47,428 nt of DNA, taken from positions 1 through 47,428 of the forward strand of contig SBGZ01000049.1 in assembly GCA_006226415.1 (NCBI GenBank), given 5' to 3'. Shown here piece by piece: positions 28,851 through 38,664 of this stretch. Both the position numbers and the translations under genes were made by a program. Numbering within the stretch: the first letter of the stretch is position 1; each line of letters opens with the position of its first letter. The notes under the pieces were generated by a model. It searched no databases, was not told where the DNA came from, and worked only from the letters and a program-made list of their open reading frames with translations. This stretch comes from Alphaproteobacteria bacterium (GTDB lineage: Bacteria; Pseudomonadota; Alphaproteobacteria; M2410).

Positions 28851-30011
28851 ATGACTGTCGACCAGAAGCCGGGGATGCGTCCCCTTCGACCCTATTTTTC
28901 ATCTGGACCTTGCGCCAAGCGCCCCGGATGGTCTCTTGAAGCGCTGAGCCAAGCCAGTCTCGGACGCTCGCACCGGGCAGCTCCCGGAAAATCCAAACTC
29001 AAAGAAGCTATTGACCGCACGAAGGCCCTCATAGGCCTTCCTGAAGGCTATCGCGTGGCCATTGTGCCAGCCTCAGATACCGGCGCTGTGGAGATGGTGC
29101 TGTGGTCCGTGCTCGGCGCCAGAGGCGTCGACTTGTTGGCCTGGGAAAGCTTCGGCGCAGGCTGGGTGACGGATGTCAAAAAACAGCTCAAGCTTGACGA
29201 TGTCCGGGTCTTCGAGGCGCCCTACGGGGAGTTACCGGATCTCACCCAGGTATCGCCGGACCGGGATGTGGTGTTCACCTGGAATGGCACCACCTCTGGC
29301 GTTCGCGTGCCGAATGCGGACTGGATTTCCGATGCCCGCACAGGGCTTACGATCTGTGATGGCACCTCTGCGGTCTTCGCGCAGGATCTGGATTGGCCGA
29401 AGCTCGATGTGGTGACTTTCTCCTGGCAGAAAGTGCTCGGCGGGGAGGCGGCGCACGGCATGCTGATCCTCAGCCCGCGCGCGGTCGAGCGCTTGGAAAG
29501 CTATACGCCCCCCTGGCCTTTACCGAAGATTTTTCGCCTGACCAAAGGCGGCAAACTCAATGAATCGATCTTTGAAGGGGCGACCATCAATACGCCTTCC
29601 ATGCTCTGCGTTGAGGATTATCTGGATACGCTTTCCTGGGCTGAAAGCCTGGGCGGGAAAAGGGCTCTGTTTGACCGCGCCAATGCGAACTCTGCGGTCT
29701 TAGACGCCTGGGTTCAGAAGACCGATTGGGTGGATCACCTGGCTGTCGCACCAGAGACCCGCTCCAACACGTCTGTTTGCTTGAAAGTCGTCGACCCCTG
29801 GTTTGAGAGCCTGGATGATGCGGCACGCAATGCAGCCGTAAAAAAATTGGCGGGCCTGCTGGACGCGGAAGGCGTTGCCTATGATATCGGTTCTTATCGG
29901 GATGCGCCGGCGGGTCTGCGGATCTGGGCGGGCGCGACCGTCGAGACGCAGGATCTGGAAGCGCTGTGTCCCTGGCTCGACTGGGCATTCGCTCAAGTTA
30001 AATCCGCCTGA
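28851..30011 (+). CDS. serC: Phosphoserine aminotransferase
   Basis: A 386-residue PLP enzyme converting 3-phosphohydroxypyruvate to phosphoserine. The PLP lysine should be that in [18 protein letters not shown]. The protein is of the divergent type seen in alphaproteobacteria and some archaea (starting [18 protein letters not shown]) rather than the E. coli type. It is the first gene of the serC-serA pair, 45 nt before serA. Confidence 0.93.
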   Translation: MTVDQKPGMRPLRPYFSSGPCAKRPGWSLEALSQASLGRSHRAAPGKSKLKEAIDRTKALIGLPEGYRVAIVPASDTGAVEMVLWSVLGARGVDLLAWESFGAGWVTDVKKQLKLDDVRVFEAPYGELPDLTQVSPDRDVVFTWNGTTSGVRVPNADWISDARTGLTICDGTSAVFAQDLDWPKLDVVTFSWQKVLGGEAAHGMLILSPRAVERLESYTPPWPLPKIFRLTKGGKLNESIFEGATINTPSMLCVEDYLDTLSWAESLGGKRALFDRANANSAVLDAWVQKTDWVDHLAVAPETRSNTSVCLKVVDPWFESLDDAARNAAVKKLAGLLDAEGVAYDIGSYRDAPAGLRIWAGATVETQDLEALCPWLDWAFAQVKSA

Positions 30012-30056
30012 TCTTTTTAAGAAAACATCTCTCCAAAATAAGAGGACCTTAGTCCC

Positions 30057-31634
30057 ATGCCTAAAGTATTGATCTCTGACAAACTAAGCCCACGTGCTGA
30101 AAAGATCTTTCGCGATCGCGGCATTGACGTGGATGTCAAAACCGGCCTCGATAAAGATGAGCTGATCAAAATTATCGGCGATTACGATGGTCTGGCTGTG
30201 CGCTCAGCGACGAAAGCGACAGCCGAAGTGATTGAGGCCGCAACGAACCTGAAGGTTATCGGCCGTGCCGGGATTGGCGTTGACAATATCGACATCCCTG
30301 CAGCCTCCGCCAAGGGGGTCGTGGTGATGAATACGCCCTTTGGCAATTCGATCACAACGGCAGAACATGCGATCGCCATGATGTTTGCTATTGCGCGGAA
30401 GATCCCGCAGGCGAACGAAACCACGCATCAGGGCAAGTGGCTCAAGTCTGCCTATATGGGGGTTGAGCTCACCGGCAAAACGCTCGGCATTATCGGCTGC
30501 GGCAACATTGGTTCTATTGTCGCCAATCGGGCGCAGGGACTTAAAATGAAAGTGCTCGCCTTTGATCCCTTCCTGACACCGGAACGGGCGGTCGAGATTG
30601 GCGTGACCAAGGTGGAGCTCGATGAGCTTTTTGCCAAGGCTGACTTTATTTCGTTGCACACGCCGCTGACGGACAAAACACGCAACATTATTGATGGTGA
30701 TGCGCTGGGGAAAATGAAGCCGGGCGTTTTCATTATTAACTGTGCACGCGGCGGGCTGGTTGTTGAATCTGCCCTTAAACTGGCGCTTGAGAGCGGTCAT
30801 GTGGCCGGTGCGGCGCTGGACGTGTTCGAAAAAGAACCGGCCACGGAAAACGATCTCTTTGGTGTGGAAAATCTTGTGGCGACACCGCACCTGGGCGCCT
30901 CGACGGAAGAGGCGCAAGAGAATGTGGCCTTGCAAGTGGCTGAGCAGATGTCGGATTTTCTTCTGACCGGCGCCGTGAGCAATGCCATCAACATGCCTTC
31001 CGTGTCGGCAGAGGAGGGGCCGATCCTGAAGCCCTATATTGATCTTGTTGAAAAACTTGGCCTCTTTGGCGGGCAGATTGCCGAAACCGGGATCAATGAA
31101 ATCCGTATTGAATATGAAGGCGCTGTGGCGGAGCTGAACACTAAGCCGCTGACGGCGGCTGCCATTGTCGGCGCTCTTAAACCCTCGTTGCAGGACATCA
31201 ATATGGTGAGCGCGCCAACCCTTGCCAAGAACCGGGGCATTCAGGTCAGCGAGACCAAGCGGACCCAGCAAGGGGTCTATGAAAGCTATGTGCGGATCAC
31301 TCTTGTGACACAGCGCCAGGAACGGTCTGTGGCGGGCACGATCTTCTCCGATGGCAAGGCGCGGCTTATTCAGGTCAAGGGCATCAATGTGGAGGGTGAG
31401 TTTGGCGACCACATTCTTTACGTCGAAAATAACGATACGCCGGGATTCATTGGCAAATTGGGTACGCTGATGGGCGACAAAGACATCAATATTGCGACCT
31501 TTAACCTCGGCCGGTCCGAGGCTGGTGGTCAAGCGCTGGCCCTCGTCGAGGTCGACAGCGATATCGATGCGGAATTTCTGGCCCAGGTCCAGGCCCTGCC
31601 TCAAGTGGTCGTGGCAAAGGCCTTGAAATTCTAA
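30057..31634 (+). CDS. serA: D-3-phosphoglycerate dehydrogenase
   Basis: A 525-residue enzyme catalysing the first step of serine synthesis. The substrate and NAD domains include VIGRAGIGVDNIDIPAA, the nucleotide motif GKTLGIIGCGNIGSIVANRA, and the catalytic NCARGGLVV and PHLGASTEEAQ segments. The intervening domain follows (about residues 320-450), and a C-terminal ACT domain (NNDTPGFIGKLGTLMGD) probably senses serine. Length is that of the long, three-domain form. Confidence 0.96.
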   Translation: MPKVLISDKLSPRAEKIFRDRGIDVDVKTGLDKDELIKIIGDYDGLAVRSATKATAEVIEAATNLKVIGRAGIGVDNIDIPAASAKGVVVMNTPFGNSITTAEHAIAMMFAIARKIPQANETTHQGKWLKSAYMGVELTGKTLGIIGCGNIGSIVANRAQGLKMKVLAFDPFLTPERAVEIGVTKVELDELFAKADFISLHTPLTDKTRNIIDGDALGKMKPGVFIINCARGGLVVESALKLALESGHVAGAALDVFEKEPATENDLFGVENLVATPHLGASTEEAQENVALQVAEQMSDFLLTGAVSNAINMPSVSAEEGPILKPYIDLVEKLGLFGGQIAETGINEIRIEYEGAVAELNTKPLTAAAIVGALKPSLQDINMVSAPTLAKNRGIQVSETKRTQQGVYESYVRITLVTQRQERSVAGTIFSDGKARLIQVKGINVEGEFGDHILYVENNDTPGFIGKLGTLMGDKDINIATFNLGRSEAGGQALALVEVDSDIDAEFLAQVQALPQVVVAKALKF

Positions 31635-31656
31635 GGCCAAGCCATTACAAGAACCT

Positions 31657-31693
31657 GCAAAGCCGGACGCGCCTTGCGCGCCCGGCTTTTTGT
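31657..31693 (+). terminator. Rho-independent terminator after serA
   Basis: AAAGCCGG (31659-31666) pairs with CCGGCTTT (31682-31689) with an inner GCGC/GCGC stem, followed by T residues. It separates serA from purA. Confidence 0.85.
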
Positions 31694-31736
31694 TTGCGTT
31701 TGAGGTCTACACACACTCGAAATCTGGAGATATCCC

Positions 31737-33029
31737 GTGGCAAATGTGGTCGTGGTCGGTTCCCAATGGGGCGACGAAGGCAAAGGCAAAATTGTTGATT
31801 GGCTGTCGGAGCGGGCGGATGTGGTCGTGCGCTTTCAGGGCGGTCATAACGCGGGCCACACGCTGGTTGTGGACGGCAATGTGTACAAGACTTCGGCGCT
31901 GCCCTCCGGCGTGGTACGCGAGGGCAAAGTGTCTGTTGTCGGCAATGGCGTTGTTTGCGATCCCTGGGCCTTTGTGGCGGAGATCGACAGGCTGCGGGGC
32001 CAGGGGCTGAAAATCTCCCCGGCAAACCTCAAGATCGCGGAAAACACGCCCCTTATTTTGCCAATCCATCAGCAACTTGATGAAATGCGCGAAAGCTCCA
32101 ACAGCGTGCGCAAGATCGGCACCACCAAGCGCGGCATTGGCCCGGCCTATGAGGACAAAGTCGGCCGCCGCGCGCTCAGAATGATTGATCTGGCAGACCC
32201 AGATACCCTGGAAGATAAGGTGATGTCGCTCCTGGACCACCACAATGCGCTGAGGCGCGGCTATGGCCGCGACGAGCTGGATGGCGCGGAAATTGTCAAC
32301 AAGCTGAAGGAAATCGCGCCGCAAATTCTCCCCTATATGGACTGTGTCTGGCAGTTTCTCGATGGGGCGCATAAATCAGGCAAGCGCATTTTGTTTGAAG
32401 GGGCGCAAGGTATCCTCCTCGACATCGATCACGGCACCTATCCTTATGTGACCTCGTCGAGCATTGTTGCCGGGCAGGCCGCGGCGGGTAGCGGCATGGC
32501 GCCGCGCGACATCGGTTATGTGCTCGGCATCACCAAGGCCTATACGACCCGCGTCGGCGAGGGACCATTCCCGACGGAGCAAGAGGGTGAGGTTGGGCAG
32601 TATCTTGGTGAGAAGGGTCATGAGTTTGGCGTGGTGACGGGGCGCAAGCGCCGCTGTGGCTGGTTTGATGCGGTCTTGGTGCGCCAGACAGTGATCACCG
32701 GCGGCATTGACGGGATTGCGCTGACCAAGCTTGACGTGCTCGATGAGCTTGCAGAGATCAAAATCGCGGTCGGCTACAAGCTTGATGGCAAGGAAATCGA
32801 CCATCTGCCCGCCAGCGCGCCGGAGCAGGCGCGTGTTGAGCCGATCTATGAAAGCTTTGAAGGCTGGCAGGCGTCGACCGAAGGCGCACGCTCCTGGGCC
32901 GAACTGCCTGCTCAGGCGGTCAAATATGTGCGCCGCATTGAAGAGTTGATCGGCGCGCCGGTGGCGTCTGTGTCAACCTCGCCGGAGCGGGATGATACTA
33001 TTCTGGTCCACGATCCGTTTCTGGGCTGA
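31737..33029 (+). CDS. purA: Adenylosuccinate synthetase
   Basis: A 430-residue GTP-dependent enzyme of AMP synthesis (IMP plus aspartate to adenylosuccinate). The N-terminal glycine loop is [14 protein letters not shown], followed by [20 protein letters not shown] and ALTKLDVLD (guanine-recognition segment) appear later. The start is GTG 31737 with CTGGAGA upstream. Its last 32 bases overlap the 3' end of the convergent MFS gene. Confidence 0.96.
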   Translation: MANVVVVGSQWGDEGKGKIVDWLSERADVVVRFQGGHNAGHTLVVDGNVYKTSALPSGVVREGKVSVVGNGVVCDPWAFVAEIDRLRGQGLKISPANLKIAENTPLILPIHQQLDEMRESSNSVRKIGTTKRGIGPAYEDKVGRRALRMIDLADPDTLEDKVMSLLDHHNALRRGYGRDELDGAEIVNKLKEIAPQILPYMDCVWQFLDGAHKSGKRILFEGAQGILLDIDHGTYPYVTSSSIVAGQAAAGSGMAPRDIGYVLGITKAYTTRVGEGPFPTEQEGEVGQYLGEKGHEFGVVTGRKRRCGWFDAVLVRQTVITGGIDGIALTKLDVLDELAEIKIAVGYKLDGKEIDHLPASAPEQARVEPIYESFEGWQASTEGARSWAELPAQAVKYVRRIEELIGAPVASVSTSPERDDTILVHDPFLG

Positions 33030-34368
33030 GGGCTGTTTCCTCAGGCGTCAACACTGATTCGGATGGCTTTTCGCGATTTGGCGCCTTCGCCAGATCTTCA
33101 CGCACGGTGCGGCTTGCCATCCAATAGTGGAACACACACCACAGATTGACGATCACAATTACGATGATCAGCGAGAAGCGCAGTGAGTCCTTGCCAAAGC
33201 TTGGCTCAAGCGCATCGCTGACCATGCCGACCACCAGAGGGCCGAGGCCAAGGCCGATGATATTCAGGATGAAGAACAGCACTGCCGACGACATGGCACG
33301 CATGCGCAGTCCCACGAGCGAATGTGCGAGCGCCAGATTGGGCGCCAGATACATGGAGAAGGTCAAGCCGGTCACGAAGGTCAACGACAGGGCCAGCATG
33401 GGCAGGCCTGTGTTGTAGATGATCATGGAGAAGGGCAAAGTTGCAATGGTCGATAAGGCCGGAACCCAGAGATACCAGCGCTCGTCCCGCTGCATCAATT
33501 TGTCGGTGACGTAACCGCCCAGGAATGTCCCGAGGGCGCCAAAAATACCCGCAGCGGCGAGCCAGGTGCCGACGAAGCCAATCTGAAGGCCGTGGGTGCG
33601 CACAAAGAACGAGGGGGCAAAATTGGCGGCACCATAGCCTATGAAAGCATGAAGGCCGGCGGCGACCGCCATATGTTTGAATGATCGGCGAGAGAGCAGC
33701 ACTTGTGCTGTTTCCAGCATGGAAGGTGCGTCTCCGGTTTCAACAACTTGCTCGGCAAACCCGCGCGGGGCCTCCTGAACCGTAAAGCGCAGCAACAAGG
33801 CATAAATGACGCCGGGAATACCGACGACGAAAAAAGCGATACGCCAATCCATATATTGCGCGATCCAGCCACCCGCAAGAAGACCGATGAGGCCGCCGAA
33901 GTTGATGCCAGTGGAATAGATGGACAGGGCTGTGGCGCGCTGCTCTTTTTTGAAGACATCTGAAATCATCGAGTGCGCAGGCGGACTGCCACCAGCTTCG
34001 CCAATGGCAACGCCGACCCGAGCCGCCAGAAGCTGGGCATAGTTCATGGCGAGGCCGGAGAGGGCGGTCATGGAACTCCAGACCACCAGGGCGACGGTGA
34101 TGATGTTGCGGCGGTTGCCCTTGTCGGCAAAGCGGGCAATGGGGATCCCGGCCAGGACATAAATGAGCGCAAAGGCAAATCCAGAGAGGAGCCCGAGCTG
34201 AGTGTCAGAGAGCCCCATGTCCTCTTTGATGGGTTCTTGAAGAATGACCAGAATCTGGCGGTCAATGAAGTTAAAAGTGTAAACACCGGTCAGGATGATA
34301 AGGACATACCATCTGTACCAACTCTGGCCGTATCGGCCAGGGTTCGCCCGCGTTGCTTGATCCGCCAA
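32998..34368 (-). CDS. MFS transporter (Spinster-like)
   Basis: A membrane protein of 456 residues when started at TTG 34368, where AGGGAGGAATTA gives a strong ribosome site; the frame is open further upstream to 34500. Twelve TM helices are expected from the hydrophobic pattern. The start of the first domain, [19 protein letters not shown] followed by [16 protein letters not shown] and [10 protein letters not shown], is characteristic of the Spinster-like MFS group. The substrate cannot be read from the sequence; these are often sphingolipid, sugar-acid or aromatic-compound carriers. It is convergent with purA, overlapping it by 32 nt. Confidence 0.88.
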   Translation of the reverse strand: MADQATRANPGRYGQSWYRWYVLIILTGVYTFNFIDRQILVILQEPIKEDMGLSDTQLGLLSGFAFALIYVLAGIPIARFADKGNRRNIITVALVVWSSMTALSGLAMNYAQLLAARVGVAIGEAGGSPPAHSMISDVFKKEQRATALSIYSTGINFGGLIGLLAGGWIAQYMDWRIAFFVVGIPGVIYALLLRFTVQEAPRGFAEQVVETGDAPSMLETAQVLLSRRSFKHMAVAAGLHAFIGYGAANFAPSFFVRTHGLQIGFVGTWLAAAGIFGALGTFLGGYVTDKLMQRDERWYLWVPALSTIATLPFSMIIYNTGLPMLALSLTFVTGLTFSMYLAPNLALAHSLVGLRMRAMSSAVLFFILNIIGLGLGPLVVGMVSDALEPSFGKDSLRFSLIIVIVIVNLWCVFHYWMASRTVREDLAKAPNREKPSESVLTPEETALSPETDRGPE

Positions 34369-34493
34369 GATAATTCCTCCCTTTTTCCTCAGAATGACCT
34401 GTGGCCTCAGCGAGCGCAAGCCATTTGCATGGCTTGACGAATTGGTTTGGTTGGGTAGGGTTGATCTTTCTACTTCGAGTGCAGGAGCCGGGA

Positions 34494-34763
34494 GTGGCAA
34501 AACTCGTTTTCACATCGCATCTGCGCGCTGTCGGGCCAACTGGCGACTCACATTTCGAAGGGTCGACGGTTCTGGAAGTTTTGGATAAGGCCTTTGCAGA
34601 ACATGATCTGCTGCAGTCTTATATTCTCGATGATCAGCGTCGCTTGAGAAAACATATCAGTATATTTTTGGATGGTGTGCGATTGCCTGCAGGCCAGGCG
34701 CTTGCAAGTCCGGTCAGTAACACGAGTGAAATCTATGTGATGCAGGCTCTGTCAGGAGGGTGA
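34494..34763 (+). CDS. MoaD/ThiS-like small beta-grasp protein
   Basis: An 89-residue protein starting at GTG 34494 (AGGAG at 34483-34487). The pattern of a VFTSHLRAV strand, a helix (VLEVLDKAFAEHD), the ISIFLDGVRL strand and the final IYVMQALSGG is that of MoaD/ThiS/ubiquitin-like proteins. The C-terminus ends in Gly-Gly, which in this fold is activated by an E1-like enzyme and thiocarboxylated or conjugated. The next gene starts 1 nt after its stop codon, so the two are translationally coupled. No MoaE, ThiG or E1 gene is near, so classic molybdopterin or thiazole roles are not indicated. Confidence 0.8.
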   Translation: MAKLVFTSHLRAVGPTGDSHFEGSTVLEVLDKAFAEHDLLQSYILDDQRRLRKHISIFLDGVRLPAGQALASPVSNTSEIYVMQALSGG

Positions 34764-34764
34764 G

Positions 34765-35838
34765 ATGAGCGATCGTTTGCTGGTTTCCACGCGTAAGGGG
34801 TTGATGGATGTTCGGCGCGGCCATGGCGGCGACTGGCGTGTTGAAAATGTACATTTTCTTGGTGTGCCGGTCGTTAATACGCTGCGGGATCCCAGAAATG
34901 GGTTTTTGTTTGCGAGCCTGGATCATGGTCATTATGGCGCGAAACTGCATCGCTCCACGGATGACGGTCAGAGCTGGGAAGAAATGACGGCGCCTTCCTA
35001 CCAAGGGGTGGCTGGTGATGTGGCCCTGCAGATGATTTGGACCCTGGCGGCTGGCGGGGGGGATCAAGCTGGTGTGCTGTGGGCGGGCACGCTTCCGGGC
35101 GGGCTTTTTAAGTCCGAGGACAATGGTGAGAGCTGGTCTCTTAATGAACCGCTCTGGAGCGTTCCTGAAAAAGCGGCCTGGATGGGGGGCGGCTATGACG
35201 ATCCGGGTATTCATTCCATCTGCGTGGACCCGCGCAACTCAAATCGCATTCTTTTGGGTTTGTCAGTGGCGGGCGTTTGGCTGACAGAAGATGGCGGCCA
35301 GAGCTGGTCGCTTTCTGCCCAAGGCATGTGGGCGGAATATGTGCCGCCAGACATCAAACACAATGGTGAGATCCAGGACCCGCATTTGATTGCCCAATGT
35401 TTGGGGGCGCCCGACACCTATTGGTGTCAGCACCACAATGGAGTGTTTGTCTCTAATGACAATGCCAAGAGCTGGCAGGAATTGAAGAATGCGCCGATCT
35501 CCCGATTTGGTTTTCCGGTTGCGGTTCACCCGCAAGATCCTCAGCGCGCCTGGTTTGTTCCGGCCCAGGGGGATGATGCGCGGTTTCCGGTGGACGGCAA
35601 AGTTGTTGTCAATCGCACAAGTGATGGCGGGCAGAGTTTTGAAACGCTACGCGCGGGCTTGCCGCAGGCTCACGCCTATGACCTTGTCTATCGTCATGCT
35701 TTCGTTGTTGACGCAACCGGCGAAAGGCTCGCCATGGGATCGACTACCGGCGCGCTTTGGGTATCAGAAGATGGCGGCGACACATGGGCAACGGTTAATG
35801 CCCATCTCCCGCCGATCTATGCGATTGAGTTTCTCTAA
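34765..35838 (+). CDS. BNR/Asp-box beta-propeller protein (sialidase-like fold)
   Basis: A 357-residue protein without a signal peptide or TM segment, so probably cytoplasmic. Six Asp-box motifs of the S/T-x-D-x-G-x-x-W type are spaced along it: STDDGQSWEE, SEDNGESWSL, TEDGGQSWSL, SNDNAKSWQE, TSDGGQSFET and SEDGGDTWAT, predicting a propeller of six or more blades. Between them lies a Cys/His/Trp-rich segment QCLGAPDTYWCQHHNGVF that is not part of the Asp box and may be the functional site. The usual database name, exo-alpha-sialidase or glycosyl hydrolase, is not supported by its location. It is paired with the MoaD-like gene. Confidence 0.8.
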   Translation: MSDRLLVSTRKGLMDVRRGHGGDWRVENVHFLGVPVVNTLRDPRNGFLFASLDHGHYGAKLHRSTDDGQSWEEMTAPSYQGVAGDVALQMIWTLAAGGGDQAGVLWAGTLPGGLFKSEDNGESWSLNEPLWSVPEKAAWMGGGYDDPGIHSICVDPRNSNRILLGLSVAGVWLTEDGGQSWSLSAQGMWAEYVPPDIKHNGEIQDPHLIAQCLGAPDTYWCQHHNGVFVSNDNAKSWQELKNAPISRFGFPVAVHPQDPQRAWFVPAQGDDARFPVDGKVVVNRTSDGGQSFETLRAGLPQAHAYDLVYRHAFVVDATGERLAMGSTTGALWVSEDGGDTWATVNAHLPPIYAIEFL

Positions 35839-35844
35839 GAGTGG

Positions 35845-36729
35845 TCAGGCATTTTGCGCGAAGTGCTGTTCGCGCATCTGCGTTTTCATGGCCTTTTGAA
35901 GTTTTTCAAAGGCGCGTACTTCGATCTGACGGACCCGTTCGCGGGAAATGTCATAGACTTGGCTGAGCTCTTCCAGAGTAGCCGGCTCATCTTTAAGGCG
36001 GCGCTCGGTCAGAATGTGCTGTTCACGCTCATTGAGATTTTTCATGGCATCTGCCAGCAGCGCGCGGCGTGTGTCGAGCTCTTCCTGTTCGGCGAGGAGG
36101 GTTTCCTGGTCGATCCCATCGTCCACCAGCCAGTCCTGCCACTCGCCTTCGGAATCAGCTTTCATCGGCGCATTCAGTGAATGGTCGTGAGCGGAGAGGC
36201 GGCGATTCATGTTGACCACCTCTTCTTCGGAAACGTTGAGACGATCGGCAATCTCTTTGACGTTTTCGGGATGCAAATCACCTTCTTCAATGGCTTGAAT
36301 TTGTCCCTTCACCTTGCGCAGATTGAAGAAGAGTTTCTTCTGCGCTGCTGTGGTGCCCATTTTGACAAGGCTCCAGGAGCGCAGGATGTATTCCTGAATA
36401 GAGGCGCGGATCCACCACATGGCGTAAGTGGCCAGGCGAAAGCCTTTTTCTGGCTCGAAGCGTTTGACCGCTTTCATGAGACCCACATTGCCTTCGGATA
36501 CAATTTCATTCGTCGGCAGGCCATAACCGCGATAGCCCATGGCGATTTTCGCGACGAGGCGCAGATGGCTCGTTACCATTTTGTGGGCGGCTTCGGAATC
36601 GCCGTGCTCTTTCCAGGCTTTGGCGAGCATGTATTCTTCTTCCGGCTCCAGCATGGGAAACTTACGGATTTCCTGAAGATAAGAAGAAAGACCACCTTCA
36701 CTGGAAAGGGTTGGAAGATTGGAAGCCAT
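35845..36729 (-). CDS. rpoH: RNA polymerase sigma-32 factor RpoH
   Basis: A 294-residue heat-shock sigma factor. Region 2 contains AAHKMVTSHLRLVAKIAMGYRGYGLP (by parts) and FRLATYAMWWIRASIQEYILRSWSLV; the RpoH box AAQKKLFFNLRK follows, and region 4 has the HTH LEELSQVYDISRERVRQIE. It is preceded by a terminator after rluD, so it has its own promoter. The window also contains ftsH, a common RpoH-degrading protease. Confidence 0.96.
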   Translation of the reverse strand: MASNLPTLSSEGGLSSYLQEIRKFPMLEPEEEYMLAKAWKEHGDSEAAHKMVTSHLRLVAKIAMGYRGYGLPTNEIVSEGNVGLMKAVKRFEPEKGFRLATYAMWWIRASIQEYILRSWSLVKMGTTAAQKKLFFNLRKVKGQIQAIEEGDLHPENVKEIADRLNVSEEEVVNMNRRLSAHDHSLNAPMKADSEGEWQDWLVDDGIDQETLLAEQEELDTRRALLADAMKNLNEREQHILTERRLKDEPATLEELSQVYDISRERVRQIEVRAFEKLQKAMKTQMREQHFAQNA

Positions 36730-36773
36730 GAATTAAATCCCCTGAAATTCCTGCATAACTGACTTGCTCAGAG

Positions 36774-36800
36774 CAAAAAACCACCTCCCCCAAAGGTGGT
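36774..36800 (-). terminator. Rho-independent terminator after rluD
   Basis: On the minus strand ACCACCT (36794-36800) pairs with AGGTGGT (36780-36786) around a 7-nt loop and is followed by a run of six T residues. It separates the rluD transcript from rpoH. Confidence 0.85.
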
Positions 36801-36840
36801 CCGTCTGTGCCCCTCAAAGATAGGGATTTGTTGGCGATAT

Positions 36841-37854
36841 TCAAGAGAGGGTTCGCAGGTCTTCCATTAACTCATTGAAATCATGAGGTATTTCTGAGTC
36901 GAACGAGATGACCTCACCTGTGATCGGGTGCTCAAAGCCCAAGGTGCGGGCGTGCAGGGCCTGGCGGGGGAAATTTTCAAGGTGCCGGCGGACGCCTTCA
37001 GGCAAGGTGGACGGGGCGCGTTTGCGCTGGCTGCCGTAAATCGGATCGCCGATGAGGGTGTGCCCAATCTGGGCCATATGGACCCGGATCTGGTGCGTGC
37101 GGCCGGTTTCGAGGCGGCATTCCACGAGGGTGGCGATGGCGCCGCCAGGGGGCCCGAACCGCTCGAGCACCTTGTAATGGGTGACGGCGTGGCGGCCGCC
37201 GGATTTCACCACCGCCATTTTTTTGCGGTTGTTCTTGGATCGGGCGATCTCGCTTTCAATGGTGCCTGTCAGTTGGCGCACATCGCCCCAGACCAGCGCC
37301 ACATAGCTGCGTTCGACGGAGTGAGCCTCGAATTGGGCGGCCAGGCCCTGGTGGGCCTTGTCGTTTTTGGCGACCACGATGAGCCCGCTGGTGTCCTTAT
37401 CGATGCGATGGACGATGCCGGGCCGCGCAACGCCGCCAATGCCCGAAAGGCTTGCGCCACAATGGGCAAGGAGCGCATTGACCAAGGTGCCATCCGGGGT
37501 GCCCGCGCCGGGGTGCACCACAAGACCTGCCGGTTTGTTGATGACGATGAGGTCGTCATCCTCGAAGACCACGTTGAGGTCTATTGCCTGCGGCTCCGGT
37601 TCGGCGGGCAGTGGCGGCGGAATGGTGATATCTATTTCATCACCTTGTTTGACCCGGTAGGAGGGGTCCGTTATCGTCGCGCCGTTGAGCGTGACCTTGC
37701 CTTCCATCAGGAGCGCCTTGAGCCGGGACCGACTGAGATCCGGGATGTGGAGGGCGAGATAGCGATCAATGCGGGCGCCTTCCGCTGCCACCATTAGTTG
37801 GAGCGGGTCAGGTTGTTCCGGTTCATCATTTTGCGATGCTTTGCGATCACACAT
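36841..37854 (-). CDS. rluD: RluA/RluD family 23S rRNA pseudouridine synthase
   Basis: A 337-residue enzyme with an N-terminal S4 domain (ARIDRYLALHIPDLSRSRLKALL) and a catalytic domain bearing the motif VHRIDKDTSGLIVVAK, whose Asp is the catalytic residue, plus ETGRTHQIRVHMAQIGH. The family modifies U1911/1915/1917 in helix 69 of 23S rRNA (RluD) or related sites. The start is uncertain: ATG 37854 is given, with alternatives at TTG 37896 and ATG 37794; none has a good ribosome site. It is divergent from the small membrane protein gene, whose start is only 10 nt away. Confidence 0.88.
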   Translation of the reverse strand: MCDRKASQNDEPEQPDPLQLMVAAEGARIDRYLALHIPDLSRSRLKALLMEGKVTLNGATITDPSYRVKQGDEIDITIPPPLPAEPEPQAIDLNVVFEDDDLIVINKPAGLVVHPGAGTPDGTLVNALLAHCGASLSGIGGVARPGIVHRIDKDTSGLIVVAKNDKAHQGLAAQFEAHSVERSYVALVWGDVRQLTGTIESEIARSKNNRKKMAVVKSGGRHAVTHYKVLERFGPPGGAIATLVECRLETGRTHQIRVHMAQIGHTLIGDPIYGSQRKRAPSTLPEGVRRHLENFPRQALHARTLGFEHPITGEVISFDSEIPHDFNELMEDLRTLS

Positions 37855-37864
37855 GGAGAGACTT

Positions 37865-38245
37865 ATGGCAAAGGAGCTCAGTTCGGGCAATGACAATCAG
37901 CCGGGTGTGCCGATTGCCTTAAAAGTCTTGGTGATTGTTCTCGGCGTGGCCCTGGTGGGCATGCTGGTTTTGCTGATTTATTCCGTGGTCACCAAGAAAG
38001 ACCCTGAACCCTACGGCGCGGGGGCGGGGGCGACGGGCGCACCGGTTATGGTCGGCGAGGTGCCCCATTTGCCGCTGGATCTGGGGCCGGGCGCCCGGGT
38101 GCGACAAAGCACGATCGAGCGCGGGGTCCTGATCCTGGTGGTTGAAACCGGCGCTGGCGATAAAGTGGTGCTTTTCGACGTGAAAGCAGGCCGCGTGCTG
38201 TCTGTTCTTGATCTCAGCGCGGCGACCCCGCAACCGCCGGAATGA
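37865..38245 (+). CDS. Hypothetical one-TM protein (possibly DUF6476-like)
   Basis: A 126-residue protein starting at ATG 37865, where GGAGAG is 4 nt upstream; a second ATG at 37853 is in frame. One TM helix (about residues 18-41, ALKVLVIVLGVALVGMLVLL) is followed by a short positively charged turn, a Gly/Ala linker and a C-terminal domain of about 70 residues with an RGVLILVVETGAGDKVVLFD stretch. Position next to rluD and the size resemble a membrane family called DUF6476 in related genomes, but I cannot confirm this. Confidence 0.6.
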   Translation: MAKELSSGNDNQPGVPIALKVLVIVLGVALVGMLVLLIYSVVTKKDPEPYGAGAGATGAPVMVGEVPHLPLDLGPGARVRQSTIERGVLILVVETGAGDKVVLFDVKAGRVLSVLDLSAATPQPPE

Positions 38246-38247
38246 TT

Positions 38248-38664
38248 TTACTTCCGGCTGTGGTTTTCGGCGATGGCCTCAAACAATGACACAAGATACT
38301 TGCGCGTTTCGGAGTGCGTGATCGCTGCAAAGGCGCTATTGAGCTCAAGCCCTTCCATTGATCCGGCAAACCTGAGGACACCTTCGGTGGTTTGCCCGTC
38401 GTAGGCTTTGGATTCCTCTTTCAGTGCATTTGCTTCGAGGTTGCCGTCCAAACCTTCAAAGAAAAAAGCCACCGGGACATCCAGGGTGTGAGCGATGAGA
38501 AACAATTTGCTGGCGCTGATGCGATTGGCGCCACGCTCGTATTTTTGCACTTGCTGGAAGGTGAGCCCTAAGACCTCTCCCAGTTCAGCCTGGGTCAGCT
38601 TGAGGCTCTTGCGGCGGATCTTAACTCTTTGGCCCACGTGAATGTCGACGGGGTCGAAACTCAT
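38248..38664 (-). CDS. XRE family transcriptional regulator
   Basis: A 138-residue DNA-binding protein. The helix-turn-helix lies at residues 8-62 (HVGQRVKIRRKSLKLTQAELG, then TFQQVQKYERGANRISASKL), very similar to the alphaproteobacterial cell-cycle and quorum-type Cro/CI-like regulators. The C-terminal part is poorly conserved. ATG 38664 was chosen from the family start; the frame is open to 38706. Target genes are unknown. It is convergent with the one-TM gene. Confidence 0.85.
   Translation of the reverse strand: MSFDPVDIHVGQRVKIRRKSLKLTQAELGEVLGLTFQQVQKYERGANRISASKLFLIAHTLDVPVAFFFEGLDGNLEANALKEESKAYDGQTTEGVLRFAGSMEGLELNSAFAAITHSETRKYLVSLFEAIAENHSRK

Noticed and set aside
34765-35838. 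Annotating the propeller protein as a secreted sialidase.
   Set aside because: It has Asp boxes but no signal peptide, no sialic-acid genes nearby and none of the catalytic arginine-triad context I could recognise.
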